Source: Rhodanobacter sp. FW104-R8 (lineage in GTDB: Bacteria > Pseudomonadota > Gammaproteobacteria > Xanthomonadales > Rhodanobacteraceae). Taken from it: 64,000 nt of DNA. Location: the NCBI RefSeq assembly GCF_001617365.1, contig NZ_LVJR01000015.1, positions 18,083 to 82,082 of the forward strand. Direction: 5' to 3'. The translations under genes were made by a program, and so were the position numbers. The stretch's first letter is position 1. Every line of letters starts with the position of its first letter. The notes beneath the pieces were generated by a model that had not been told where the DNA came from, did no database searches, and saw nothing but the letters and a program-made list of their open reading frames with translations. Of this stretch, positions 41,222 through 50,588 are shown in pieces.

Positions 41222-44221
41222 TCAGAAGGTAACGGCCATGCTCAGCTGGGTGAATCGCGGCGACTGGAAGCCCAGCGGCTGGCGGAAGGTGTCGCTGGTG
41301 GCATTGGAGATGGACGTCTGCAGGTCCTGGTCCACCGCCGTGGTGCGCTGCGAGTTGAACAGGTTGTAGACGGCGAGCTTCACGCGGAACTCGCCGCCGT
41401 CGAACGGCCGGATGTAGCTGATGCCGGCGTTGAGCGCGATGGTCCACGGCATGCGGCCGTACTTGCCGCGCGGCGAGCGTTCGTAGACGCGGTTCTCGGA
41501 GATCGGTGAGTCGCAGTTCTGCACGCAGATGTAATAGCTGTGGTAGTTGGTCTTGTCGTAGGGGTTGCCCACGCCGAAGCCGGTGATCGGGCCGCCGGAC
41601 ATCGCGCTCAGGTCGGCGCCGAGCTGCCAGTTCGGGGTGAGCGCGTAGGTGCCGCGCAGCTTGAACTGGTGGCGGCGGTCGTTCGGCAGGTAGCCGTCGC
41701 CGCCCAGGTTCACCCACGGGTTGTCGAAGTTCTCGGTACGGCCGGTGTCGTCGAAGTTGGTGTCCGAGTTGACCGGACCTTCGGCGTTGCCGCGGTTCCA
41801 CGACATCGTGTACGAGGCGTTCATCGCCCACTGCTCGTCCCACGCGCGGTTCAGCTGCAGCTCGATGGCGGCGTAGGTGCGCTTCGGCTTCACCCAGCCG
41901 CGCTGGCCGAGGTACTTGCCGGAGGCGTCGTACATCGCCCAGCCTTCCTTCGAGGTGTCCACGGTGACCCAGCCGTCCGGCTTGCCGTCGCAGTCGGTGT
42001 CGCCCCACACGGTGACCTTCTTGCCCGGGTTGGCCATCACCCAGCCGATGTAGCCGTTGCCGCCGCACTGCGCGGTGGCGGTGATCTGCATGTCGTCGAT
42101 GGCGTTGTGCAGGCGCCGGTAGGTGGTGCTCACGCCCCACGACCACTGCGGGTTGATCATCTGCTGGAAGCCCAGGATGGCCTCGTCCTGGTAGACCGGG
42201 TCCATGTTGCGGTCGACCTCGGAGCGCAGGTCGCCCACGGTACCGTTGCCCTGCGAGACATCGACCGCGCCGAGCTGCGGGCCCAGCTTGGGCACGGCGT
42301 ACTGCACACCGTTGAGGGTCTGGATGTCCCAGCCGTTGAACGCGTAGTAGGTGCGCTCGTCGAGCAGGCCACCGGCCTGCTTGATGTTGATCACGTTGGC
42401 CACCGGCAGGAAGTAGCGGCCGAGGTTGCCGAACAGCTTGGCGCTGCCATCGCCTCGGACGTCCCACGAGAAGCCCAGCCGCGGCGCGATCTGGCTGTCC
42501 ATCTTGATGTAGCTGCGGCCGGCGGCGTCCTGGTTGTCGAAGCTGTCGTTGCGCACGCCGGCGTTGAGTACCAGGTTGGGCGTGACCTGCCAGCTGTCCT
42601 CGATGTAGTACGCGGCGTTCTTGGTGGTGAAGGTGCCGGCGATTTCGTAGCGGCGCGCACGCACGTAGGCGTCGTAGCCGGGCGGAATCACACCGCCGTT
42701 GGAGATGGTGTCGCCGGGCTTGGCCGCATACAGGTTGTAGTAGAACGCGCCCGGCCCGGCGTAGTGGCGGTTGTACTCGGAGGTGTCGTTCTCGTGGTCG
42801 TAGCCGAAGCGCAGCAGGTGGTTGCCCAGCGTCCACTCGAAGTCGGCGCGCGCCTGCTTGCGGGTGTCGTTGCGCTTGTAGACGGTGGAGTTGCTGGTAC
42901 AGCCGAGCCGCACGCCGGGGTCGTGGATCTTCATGAATGCGTTGTTCGCCGCGACGTAGTTGCAGGCGATGTCGAGTTGCGAGCGGGTGAACGCCTCGCG
43001 CTCGTTGCGGCCGGTCATCAGCTTCATCGACAGGTCGTTGGTGAGGTAGCTGGTCCAGGTCAGCGCCCAGTCCTTGCCGCCGGTGTCGGTGAGGACCTTG
43101 TTGGTCCGGGTGCCGATCGTGTGGGTGCCGAAGTTGTAGCCGTAGACGTCGCCGGTGTTCTTGTTTTTGTCGGAGAACGCCATCAGCTGCAGCGTGTTGC
43201 TGTCGGTGATGTTCCAGTCGATGGTGGTGCCCCAGAACCCGGTATTCGAGCTGTTGGCGGTGAGCGTGGTGCCGGCGTTGTTGGTGTTGCGCGGGCTGCT
43301 GCCGCGGGCCTCGTACATCGCGAAGATGAACAGCTTGTCCTTGACGATCGGGCCGGAGGCCCAGACGTTCGTCTTCACCAGCGAATTTCGGTCGCGGCTG
43401 GCGGTGAGGTAGCGGCGGCCGCTGGCGTCGTAGCGGTCCTTGGCCGCCGAGTGCCAGTTGCCCGGCTCCAGGGTGACTTCCATGCCGCCCTTCAGCTCGT
43501 TGGTGCCGGAGCGCGCCACCGCATTGATCACGCCGCCGGTGGTGCGGCCGAACTCCACCGAGTAGCCGCCGGTCTTGACCTGGAACTCCCGGTAGAACGC
43601 AAACGGCGCCTCGGAGAAGCCGTTGCGGTTGTAGAAGTCGGTGACGTTGAGGCCGTTGACGTAGACCGCGTTCTCCGCGATCGACGAGCCGCCGAACGAG
43701 ATGCCGCCGAAGCTGGCGTTGCCCTTGACCACGCCCGGCGCGAGCAGGGCTACCGAGGCGACGTTCTGGTTGACCGGCAGGCGCACCAGTTCCTCGCGCG
43801 AGATGTTGGTGGCCGATTCGGTCGAGGTGACGTCGATCACCGGCAGGCCGGTGCCGGTGACGTTGATGGTCGCCAGTTCGGTGGCGTTGGGGGAGCCGGC
43901 CAGGTCCACCGTGGTGGCGTTGCCCAGGCTGACGGTGACCTTGCGCGGCTGGCCCAGCGGCTGGCCGTCCCTGCTGGCGCTGAGCGTGTAGTCGCCCACC
44001 GGCAGGAACGGGAAGCGGTAGTTGCCCCGCTGGTCGGCGGTGATGGTGCGGGTCAGGCCGGTCGCCGGGCTCGCCGCGGTGATCACCGCTCCCGGCTGGG
44101 CACGGCCCACCACCGAGCCGTCGTTGTTGCCGGCGTACGCCGCGGGTACCGCCAGTGTCACCAGGCCGAGACCGAGCGCCATGCTGAGTGCGGTCCTGTG
44201 CAATATCCGGGTGTTGCTCAT
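41222..44221 (-). CDS. Oar-like TonB-dependent receptor with N-terminal carboxypeptidase-regulatory domain
   Basis: A 999-residue outer-membrane receptor. Signal peptide, then a CarboxypepD_reg-type beta domain (about 30-110; ITADQRGNYRFPFLPVGDYTLSA), plug domain (about 115-240; ENAVYVNGLNVTDFYNRNGF), and a barrel ending SMAVTF with terminal Phe. Oar-type receptors are linked with peptides or proteins rather than sugars. It stands between the transglutaminase-like protein and LysA in the leftward murein gene set, so import of muropeptides is a reasonable inference. Confidence 0.85.
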   Translation of the reverse strand: MSNTRILHRTALSMALGLGLVTLAVPAAYAGNNDGSVVGRAQPGAVITAASPATGLTRTITADQRGNYRFPFLPVGDYTLSASRDGQPLGQPRKVTVSLGNATTVDLAGSPNATELATINVTGTGLPVIDVTSTESATNISREELVRLPVNQNVASVALLAPGVVKGNASFGGISFGGSSIAENAVYVNGLNVTDFYNRNGFSEAPFAFYREFQVKTGGYSVEFGRTTGGVINAVARSGTNELKGGMEVTLEPGNWHSAAKDRYDASGRRYLTASRDRNSLVKTNVWASGPIVKDKLFIFAMYEARGSSPRNTNNAGTTLTANSSNTGFWGTTIDWNITDSNTLQLMAFSDKNKNTGDVYGYNFGTHTIGTRTNKVLTDTGGKDWALTWTSYLTNDLSMKLMTGRNEREAFTRSQLDIACNYVAANNAFMKIHDPGVRLGCTSNSTVYKRNDTRKQARADFEWTLGNHLLRFGYDHENDTSEYNRHYAGPGAFYYNLYAAKPGDTISNGGVIPPGYDAYVRARRYEIAGTFTTKNAAYYIEDSWQVTPNLVLNAGVRNDSFDNQDAAGRSYIKMDSQIAPRLGFSWDVRGDGSAKLFGNLGRYFLPVANVINIKQAGGLLDERTYYAFNGWDIQTLNGVQYAVPKLGPQLGAVDVSQGNGTVGDLRSEVDRNMDPVYQDEAILGFQQMINPQWSWGVSTTYRRLHNAIDDMQITATAQCGGNGYIGWVMANPGKKVTVWGDTDCDGKPDGWVTVDTSKEGWAMYDASGKYLGQRGWVKPKRTYAAIELQLNRAWDEQWAMNASYTMSWNRGNAEGPVNSDTNFDDTGRTENFDNPWVNLGGDGYLPNDRRHQFKLRGTYALTPNWQLGADLSAMSGGPITGFGVGNPYDKTNYHSYYICVQNCDSPISENRVYERSPRGKYGRMPWTIALNAGISYIRPFDGGEFRVKLAVYNLFNSQRTTAVDQDLQTSISNATSDTFRQPLGFQSPRFTQLSMAVTF

Positions 44222-44275
44222 GTCCCCATCTCCCCCATCGACGCTGTCGATGCCATGTTTATGAAAAGCCGCGGA

Positions 44276-45814
44276 TTACTTGCCGCTGCGTCCCTGCGCC
44301 GCCGGCAGGATCTGCCAGTCGAAGTCGTAGTCCAGTTGGTCGAAATAGACGTTGCCGCCGCGCCACTCGGCCTCGCCGCGCTGCGAGTCCACGTCGTCGG
44401 AACGGAAGTGCCGCTTGGCCGGCTGGAAGCGCCGGCCGAAGTCGTCGTTGAAGGCGATGCGGTAGTTGTCGAGCCCGCCGAGGTAGAACCATTCCAGGGC
44501 CGGGTCGTCGCCCGGGCCGGGCTGCAGCCGGCCGGTGGTGACGTCCATCGGCACCCAGCCGTACGGCGCCAGGTACAGGTAGCCCCAGTCGTGGATGTTG
44601 CTGTATCGGCTGCCGTCGCCGCTGCCGTTGCCGAAGAACACCATGCCCGACTGCCAGCGCGCGGGGATGCCGTTGAGGCGCAGCAGGGCCATCAGCAGCA
44701 GGGTCTGCTGGCCGCAGTCGGCGTGGCCGGCGTGCAGCGCGTAGTCGCTGATGTTGGCGATGGTGGAGTACTCGCGCGCGCCGGCCCATGGGATGCGGTC
44801 GACCGCGGCGAACAGTTTCTGCGCGATGCGGTAGGGATTTTTCTCGTCGCCGACCACCTCGTGCGAGAATCTGCGCATCGCGTCGGTGAGCACGATGTGC
44901 GGCGCACGTTCGGCCACGTACGGGGCCAGCTCCGGCGTGATGGCTGCCGCCTGCACCTTGTCGGCGTCGATCGCGTGGTACTGCGCGAACAGGGTCAGCT
45001 CGTAGGTGACCGAGAACACCGTCTTCTTCCCGGCCACCGCGAGTTTCTCCAGGTACACCGTGCGCTGCGGCGCCGACCCGGGCGCGATCCGGTGCTGCAC
45101 CGGCACGCTGGCGACGTAGCGGATGTCCTCCTGCTGGCCCGGCACCGCCTGTGGGTACGGGATCCACGCACGCACGGTTTCACCGGCCGGCACCGCGTCG
45201 GCGGCGACGGTCAGGGTCTGCGTCATGCGCAGGCGCTGCGGCAGCACGCTGCTGCGGTGTTCGGCCAGCGCCGCCTGGTAGATGGCGCGCTGATGTTCGT
45301 TCAGCGACGCCATCGGGCCGTCGGTGATCGGGGTCTGCACCGCGCGCCGCGCCACTGCTTCCGGGCTGAGCCGGAACAAGTTGCTGGGCGCGCGCTTGAA
45401 GTACACCGTGCGGCCGTCGATCACCTGGTGCTCGAACAGGCCGGCCGCGTTCCACCTGGCGAACTCGGCTTCGCTGAGGTCGGGGATCGGCTTGCGCACG
45501 CGCGCCTTGACGTCGTCGGCGCTCAGGGTGAAGTCGAGCAGGATGCGGCGCATGCGCTCGTGCTGGAAGGCCAGCGCGTCGCGCGTGTCGGCGCCCAGGC
45601 CGGGCTGCGCCAGCGCGCCGGTGATCGCCGTGTCGGCCGCCTCGAAGTGGCCGGCGTCGATCTGGGCGATGATGGGGGCGACGACCTTGCCGTCGGCGCC
45701 GTTGCCGGCGAAGGCGAGCGGTGCGGCGGACAGCAGGGCGAGCAGGGACGCGACGAGGCGCAGGCCACGGACATGGCGGCGTATTCCCGGTGCGACAGGC
45801 AGCAACGTATCCAT
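44276..45814 (-). CDS. Exported transglutaminase-like cysteine protease-fold protein
   Basis: A 512-residue exported protein (signal peptide ending LALLSAAPLAFA). The transglutaminase core (about 335-440) has Cys367 in AGHADCGQQTLLLMALLRLN, His in NIHDWGYLYLA and Asp in WVPMDVTTG, the complete triad. The N-terminal ~330 residues are a helical region and a beta sandwich. In bacteria such proteins are often peptidases or amidases. As first gene of the leftward murein gene set, it could act on peptide cross-links or proteins bound to murein. GGGGGAC precedes the ATG at 45814. Confidence 0.8.
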   Translation of the reverse strand: MDTLLPVAPGIRRHVRGLRLVASLLALLSAAPLAFAGNGADGKVVAPIIAQIDAGHFEAADTAITGALAQPGLGADTRDALAFQHERMRRILLDFTLSADDVKARVRKPIPDLSEAEFARWNAAGLFEHQVIDGRTVYFKRAPSNLFRLSPEAVARRAVQTPITDGPMASLNEHQRAIYQAALAEHRSSVLPQRLRMTQTLTVAADAVPAGETVRAWIPYPQAVPGQQEDIRYVASVPVQHRIAPGSAPQRTVYLEKLAVAGKKTVFSVTYELTLFAQYHAIDADKVQAAAITPELAPYVAERAPHIVLTDAMRRFSHEVVGDEKNPYRIAQKLFAAVDRIPWAGAREYSTIANISDYALHAGHADCGQQTLLLMALLRLNGIPARWQSGMVFFGNGSGDGSRYSNIHDWGYLYLAPYGWVPMDVTTGRLQPGPGDDPALEWFYLGGLDNYRIAFNDDFGRRFQPAKRHFRSDDVDSQRGEAEWRGGNVYFDQLDYDFDWQILPAAQGRSGK

Positions 45815-45851
45815 CGACAAGCGTCCCCCGCAACGAATCCCCTGAAACCGC

Positions 45852-45880
45852 TGTGTAACACGCTTGCAAATACTGGTCAA
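45852..45880 (-). promoter_or_regulatory. Sigma70-type promoter for the leftward murein gene set
   Basis: Leftward, TTGACC (-35, 45875-45880) and TACACA (-10, 45852-45857) with a 17-bp spacer, about 35 bp before the transglutaminase start. It is part of an unusually A/T-rich stretch (45850-45930) between the two divergent gene sets; TTATAA at 45903-45908 could be a rightward -10. Confidence 0.45.
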
Positions 45881-45981
45881 TAATTTATGCTTCAATCTAA
45901 GTTTATAAGAATTAGCTATTCCTTGATGGTAGAAGCCGGCCAGCCTGCGAATACCCGCGAACGATCCACGAGGGGATGCAT

Positions 45982-47133
45982 GTGATCCATACGGTCTGGC
46001 CTTACCTGGCGCTGATGTTGCTGGTCGCCGGCCTGTTTCCGGCGGTGGAACGCCGCTTCGGCTGGAAGGTGTTCTCGGTGCTGCCGCCGATCGTGCTGAC
46101 CTATCTGTTCGTCACCGCGCTGGCGGTTTCCGGGCTGTGGCAGGTCAACGAGGAGATCAGGGCGGCGCAGTCGATGCTGGTGGCGCACCTGGTGCCGGCG
46201 CTGCTGTTCCTGCTGATGATCAACTGCGACCTGCGCGCGATCTGGCGGCTCGGCCCGCGGGTGCTCGGCGTGTTCGCCTGCACCTCGCTCAGCCTGTTCG
46301 TGGCCTTCGTCGGCACCTTCCTGATCTATCGCCACTGGCTGCCCGGCGACGACTGGCAACCGCTGGCCGCGCTCTCCGGCAGCTGGGTCGGCGGCAGCGC
46401 CAACATGATCGCGGTGAAGCAGGCGATCGGCATGTCCGACGCGCACCTGGCGATGTCGCTGCTGACCGACGCGCTGGGCTACTCGATGTGGGTGGTGGTG
46501 CTGTTCTCGGTAGCGCGGCTGGCACCGGCGTTCAACCGCTGGACCCGGGCGGCATCCAGCGGCGACATCCCGCTGGCACCGGTGAAGACCAAGGCGCCGA
46601 CCACCTACGACAGCGTGTTGCTGTGGCTGGGCATGGCGCTGTCGGCGGCGGCGCTGTCGGGCTGGCTGGCCAACTGGCTGCCTGCCTCCGGCATGATCAG
46701 CGCCACCACCTGGACGATCCTGCTCGCTACCGGCCTCGGCCTGGTGGTGGCGCACACGCCGCTGGCGGAGTTCCCCGGCGCCGGCACGATCTCCAGCGCG
46801 ATGCTGATCAGCGTGGTGGCGGTGCTGGCCTCGCAGAGCAACTTCCAGGGCATCGCCGCGGCGCCGCTGTACCTGCTGTGCGGCATCACCATCATCGCGA
46901 TCCACGCGGTGCTGCTGGTCGGCTTCGCCAAGCTGTTCCGCTTCGACCTGTACCTGTGCGGGATCTCCTCGTTGGCGCATATTGGCGGCGTGGCGGCCAC
47001 GCCGATCCTGGCGGCCAGCTATTCGGCCGCGCTGGTGCCGGTCGGTATCCTGCTGGCGCTGCTCGGCTACATCCTGGGCACCGGTTACGGACTGGTGGTG
47101 GCAATGGTGCTGTCGGCGCTGGCCGGCCCGTGA
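45982..47133 (+). CDS. DUF819-family polytopic membrane protein, candidate murein-peptide transporter
   Basis: A 383-residue inner-membrane protein with 10-12 helices. The DUF819 signature is visible: LFLLMINCDLRAIWRLGPRVLGVF near the third helix, ALSGSWVGGSANMIAVKQAIG in the middle, and a late SSLAHIGGVAATPILAASYS, repeat-like segments suggestive of a carrier. The function of the family is not established. Here it heads the rightward set with a YkfC-like endopeptidase and the Ala-Glu epimerase, which suggests transport of murein peptides. The ATG at 45976 directly abuts GAGGGG; the GTG at 45982 is better spaced and is preferred. Confidence 0.85.
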   Translation: MIHTVWPYLALMLLVAGLFPAVERRFGWKVFSVLPPIVLTYLFVTALAVSGLWQVNEEIRAAQSMLVAHLVPALLFLLMINCDLRAIWRLGPRVLGVFACTSLSLFVAFVGTFLIYRHWLPGDDWQPLAALSGSWVGGSANMIAVKQAIGMSDAHLAMSLLTDALGYSMWVVVLFSVARLAPAFNRWTRAASSGDIPLAPVKTKAPTTYDSVLLWLGMALSAAALSGWLANWLPASGMISATTWTILLATGLGLVVAHTPLAEFPGAGTISSAMLISVVAVLASQSNFQGIAAAPLYLLCGITIIAIHAVLLVGFAKLFRFDLYLCGISSLAHIGGVAATPILAASYSAALVPVGILLALLGYILGTGYGLVVAMVLSALAGP

Positions 47134-47159
47134 TGCGGTTTCAACCAAGGACCAAGACG

Positions 47160-48563
47160 ATGCGACTTCCCCTGCTTGCCGCCACCGCGCTTGCGCTCGC
47201 CCTCGCCGGCGCGCCGCTGCAGGCGCGCGAGGCGAACGATGCGTTGACGGTGCCGCCGTCCGGCGTGCTCGGCGTCGGCGAGGCGCAGCTCACGCCCGCG
47301 TTCTGGGTCGGCCTGCAGGCCGAGCCCGACCGGGTGATCCTCGACCGCGCCACGATCGAGGCGCAGAACGCGAAACTGCTGCAGGTCGATCCGTCGATGC
47401 ACGACCTGCACGCGTTGCCGAAAACCTTGAGCCGCGAGCAGGTCGCGGGCTGGATCGAAGCCCTGTCCGAGCGGCCGGACCGTCCGCTGTTCGACGTCGA
47501 CGGCCAGCCGGTGCCGGCCGCCACGCTGGATGCCGTGGTCGGCAACCTCGCACTCGATGCGATTCCCGCGCAGCAGCCCACGCGCTACGGCCTGGTGGTG
47601 CGTCGCGCCGCGCTGCGTACCTTCCCCACCACGTTGCGTGTGTTCAGCACCAAGGGCGACACCGACATCGACCGCTTCCAGGAGACTGCCGAGTTCCCCG
47701 GCGAGCCGGTGGCGATCGTGCACGCCAGCGCCGACGGCCAGTGGCTGTTCGTGGTCAGCCCGCGCTACGCCGCGTGGACCGAAAAGGACAACGTGGCCGA
47801 GGGCAGCGCCGCCGAAGTGTTCGGCTACGCTGACAAGGCCCCGTACCGGGTGATCACCGGCGCCATCGAGCGCACCGTGTTCACCCGCGAGCAGCCCGCG
47901 GTGTCGCAGCTGCCGTTGGACATGGGCACGCGCGTGCCGCTGCAAACCGGCCTGCCGCCGGACCAGCCGGTCAACGGCCAGACGCCGTACGCCGCGCATG
48001 TGATCGAACTGCCGCTGCGCCAGGCCGACGGCACGCTCGGCTTCAGCCCGGCGCTGCTGCAGAAGAACACCGACACCGCCGCCGACTACCTGCCGCTGAC
48101 CCGCGCCAACATCATCCGCCAGGCGTTCAAGTTCCTCGGCGAGCGCTACGGTTGGGGCCACGCCTACGACGGCCGCGACTGCAGCGGCTTCGTCTCCGAC
48201 GTGTACCGCAGCATGGGCGTGCAGATGCCGCGCAACACCAGCAAGCAGGCGATCAGTCCGGCGCTGGAGCATCGCGCGTTCACCGCGAAGGACAGCCGTG
48301 AGGAACGCCTCAAGGCCGCGCACGCACTGCAGGTGGGCGACCTGGTCTACATCCCCGGCCACGTGATGATGGTGATCGGCCACCTGCACGGCCAGCCGTA
48401 CGTGATCCACGACGTGGGCGGCATGAGCTACCGCAAGGCCGACGGCGGCAAGGTACGGATCAAGCTCAACGCGGTGTCGGTGACCCCGCTGTTGCCGCTG
48501 CTTTACAACGACAGTCAAACCTATGTCGACCGCATGACCAGCATCGTCCGCATTCGCCATTGA
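47160..48563 (+). CDS. Exported NlpC/P60 endopeptidase with SH3 domains (YkfC-like)
   Basis: A 467-residue exported protein: signal peptide MRLPLLAATALALALAGAPL, an N-terminal NlpC_P60_N-type stretch (LHALPKTLSREQV), one or two bacterial SH3 domains (about 140-310), and a C-terminal NlpC/P60 domain with catalytic Cys in GHAYDGRDCSGFVSDVYR and His in IPGHVMMVIG. YkfC-type enzymes split the gamma-D-Glu-meso-DAP bond of free murein peptides, giving L-Ala-D-Glu. AAGGA places the start at 47160 rather than at the ATG (47133) that overlaps the DUF819 stop. Confidence 0.9.
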   Translation: MRLPLLAATALALALAGAPLQAREANDALTVPPSGVLGVGEAQLTPAFWVGLQAEPDRVILDRATIEAQNAKLLQVDPSMHDLHALPKTLSREQVAGWIEALSERPDRPLFDVDGQPVPAATLDAVVGNLALDAIPAQQPTRYGLVVRRAALRTFPTTLRVFSTKGDTDIDRFQETAEFPGEPVAIVHASADGQWLFVVSPRYAAWTEKDNVAEGSAAEVFGYADKAPYRVITGAIERTVFTREQPAVSQLPLDMGTRVPLQTGLPPDQPVNGQTPYAAHVIELPLRQADGTLGFSPALLQKNTDTAADYLPLTRANIIRQAFKFLGERYGWGHAYDGRDCSGFVSDVYRSMGVQMPRNTSKQAISPALEHRAFTAKDSREERLKAAHALQVGDLVYIPGHVMMVIGHLHGQPYVIHDVGGMSYRKADGGKVRIKLNAVSVTPLLPLLYNDSQTYVDRMTSIVRIRH

Positions 48564-48614
48564 GCGCGCCGGCACCAAGAAGAAAAAGGACACGGATTCC
48601 ATGAAGGCTTGCCC

Positions 48615-49712
48615 ATGAAAATCACCGACATCCAGTTCGGCATGCTGCGGGTGCCGCTGAAGACCCCGTTCAAGACGGCGCTGCGCACGGTCAGCACGGT
48701 GGAGGACATCGTGGTGATGGTGCACACCGACTCGGGCCAGGTCGGCTACGGCGAGGCGCCGGCCACCGCGGTGATCACCGGCGACACCCACGGCTCGATC
48801 ATCGACGCGATCCGCCATTACATCTCGCCGCGGCTGATCGGCCAGGACATCGCCGAGCTCAACCACCTCACCCAGCTGATCCAGTCCTCGATGGAGAAGA
48901 ACACCAGCGCCAAGGCGGCGGTGGAGATCGCGGTGTACGACCTGTGGGGCCAGCTCTACAACGCGCCGCTGTACAAGCTGCTGGGCGGCGGCGACCCGGT
49001 GATCACCACCGACATCACGATCAGCGTCGACTACATCGACAAGATGGTGGCCGACTCGGTCTCCGCGGTGGAACGCGGCTTCGAGTCGCTGAAGATCAAG
49101 GTGGGCAAGGACATCGGCGTCGACATCGAGCGGGTCAAGGCGATCTACGCGGCGGTGGAAGGGCGCGCGCTGCTGCGGCTGGACGCGAACCAGGGCTGGA
49201 CCGCCAAGCAGGCGGTGTACGCGCTGCAGACGCTGGAGGAGGCCGGCATCAAGCTGGAGCTGATCGAACAGCCGGTGAAGGCGCGCGACCTGGCCGGCAT
49301 GCGCTACGTCACCGAACGCGTGCACACGCCGGTGATGGCCGACGAGAGCGTGTTCGGCCCGATGGAAGTGATCGAGCTGATCCGCCTGCGCGCGGCCGAC
49401 ATCATCAACATCAAGCTGATGAAGACCGGCGGCATCTCCAACGCGATCCGCATCGCCGACATCGCCGGCATGCACGGCATCGAGTGCATGATCGGCTGCA
49501 TGCTGGAAACCTCGATCAGCGTGGCCGCCGCGGTGCACGTGGCGGTGGCGAAGTCGAACGTGATCACCAAGGTCGACCTGGACGGCCCCTCGCTGTGCCA
49601 GTTCAACCCGGCCGACGGTGGGGTAATCTTCAACGAATCGGAAATCTCGGTGACGGAGGCCCCCGGGCTGGGCATCCGCGAGATCCGCGGGCTGGAGAGG
49701 CTGGGGGATTGA
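48615..49712 (+). CDS. L-Ala-D/L-Glu (dipeptide) epimerase
   Basis: A 365-residue enolase-superfamily enzyme of the muconate-lactonizing subgroup. Start MKITDIQFGMLRVPLKTPFK; catalytic KxK in SLKIKVGKD, metal ligands in LLRLDANQGW, LIEQPVKARD and MADESVFGP, second base Lys in IINIKLMKTGG. These signatures match the Ala-Glu epimerases (YcjG/YkfB), which turn L-Ala-D-Glu from murein into L-Ala-L-Glu for ordinary peptidases. It lacks a signal peptide, so the dipeptide must enter the cytoplasm. AAGG sits 7 bases before the ATG; its stop overlaps the regulator start. Confidence 0.9.
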   Translation: MKITDIQFGMLRVPLKTPFKTALRTVSTVEDIVVMVHTDSGQVGYGEAPATAVITGDTHGSIIDAIRHYISPRLIGQDIAELNHLTQLIQSSMEKNTSAKAAVEIAVYDLWGQLYNAPLYKLLGGGDPVITTDITISVDYIDKMVADSVSAVERGFESLKIKVGKDIGVDIERVKAIYAAVEGRALLRLDANQGWTAKQAVYALQTLEEAGIKLELIEQPVKARDLAGMRYVTERVHTPVMADESVFGPMEVIELIRLRAADIINIKLMKTGGISNAIRIADIAGMHGIECMIGCMLETSISVAAAVHVAVAKSNVITKVDLDGPSLCQFNPADGGVIFNESEISVTEAPGLGIREIRGLERLGD

Positions 49713-50572
49713 TGATGTCGCCGCTGGTCAAAATCCGTTCGGAGCGCGACCAGATGTCGGCGGTGGAGCGGCGCATCGCCGACTTCATCCTGGAAAACGC
49801 GCAGCTCCTGCGCGACTACTCCTCGCAGCAGCTGGCCAACGCGCTGGGGATCAGCCAGTCCAGCGTGGTCAAGTTCACCCAGAAGCTGGGCTTCAAGGGC
49901 TATCCGGACCTGAAGTATTCGGTGGGCGAGGCGATCGCCCGTGCCGACAACGGCGATGCGCCGCAGGTCGCCGCGGCAGGGGATGGCGAACGCGGCGGCG
50001 CCTCCGCCGGCAACCTGTGGCGGCGCAAGTCCGAGGCCGAGGAAGCTACACGGCTGATCAATCCGCCGGAAACCCTCCACGCCGTGGCCGATGCGATCGA
50101 GCAGGCCGGGCGTGCCGGCAAGGTGTTCATCATCGGGCTGGGCGAGGACGACATCCACGCACGCGGCTTCGCGCTGAAGCTGTCGCTGCTGGGCATTCTC
50201 ACCGTGCACAACTTCGACACCGCGCGGATGACCGCGAACGTCTCCGCGGCCAGCGCCGGCGACGTGCTGCTGGTGTTTTCCGAGCACGGCAACCATCCGC
50301 CGTTGTGCAAGATCGCCCGCTACTTCCGCGAGCGGCGCGGCCGGGTGATCACGGTGACGCGGCATACCGCCAACCCGCTGCGTGCACTGGCCGACCTCGC
50401 CCTGGTGGTGTCGGCGCACGACGAGCTGCCGTACATCCAGCCGCTGCTGTACCAGTCGGCGCTGCAGCATCTGCTCGACGGCGTGTTCGTACAGCTGTGC
50501 GAAGGCCACGATGATTTCCGCGCGCAGCTGCTGGCCAACCTCGACCGCATCCAGCTGATGCTGGAGCCATGA
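49712..50572 (+). CDS. RpiR/MurR-type regulator with SIS domain
   Basis: A 286-residue regulator: N-terminal RpiR helix-turn-helix (about 1-80; YSSQQLANALGISQSSVVKFTQKLGFKG) and C-terminal SIS domain (about 120-265; VFIIGLGEDDIHARGFALKLSLLG, LLVFSEHGNHPPL). E. coli MurR of this family senses MurNAc-6-phosphate. It is coupled to the epimerase gene (ATGA-type overlap), so it is the obvious candidate regulator of the murein gene sets; its ligand could be a murein sugar or peptide derivative. GGGGG precedes the start. Confidence 0.88.
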   Translation: MMSPLVKIRSERDQMSAVERRIADFILENAQLLRDYSSQQLANALGISQSSVVKFTQKLGFKGYPDLKYSVGEAIARADNGDAPQVAAAGDGERGGASAGNLWRRKSEAEEATRLINPPETLHAVADAIEQAGRAGKVFIIGLGEDDIHARGFALKLSLLGILTVHNFDTARMTANVSAASAGDVLLVFSEHGNHPPLCKIARYFRERRGRVITVTRHTANPLRALADLALVVSAHDELPYIQPLLYQSALQHLLDGVFVQLCEGHDDFRAQLLANLDRIQLMLEP

Positions 50573-50588
50573 CCCCATGCCTCATCCC

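Noticed and set aside
41540..45883. A 1,447-codon open frame on the plus strand opposite the Oar-like receptor and transglutaminase genes
   Set aside because: Same GC-driven shadow effect: low-complexity Val/Arg/Gly composition, and it covers two well-supported genes on the other strand.
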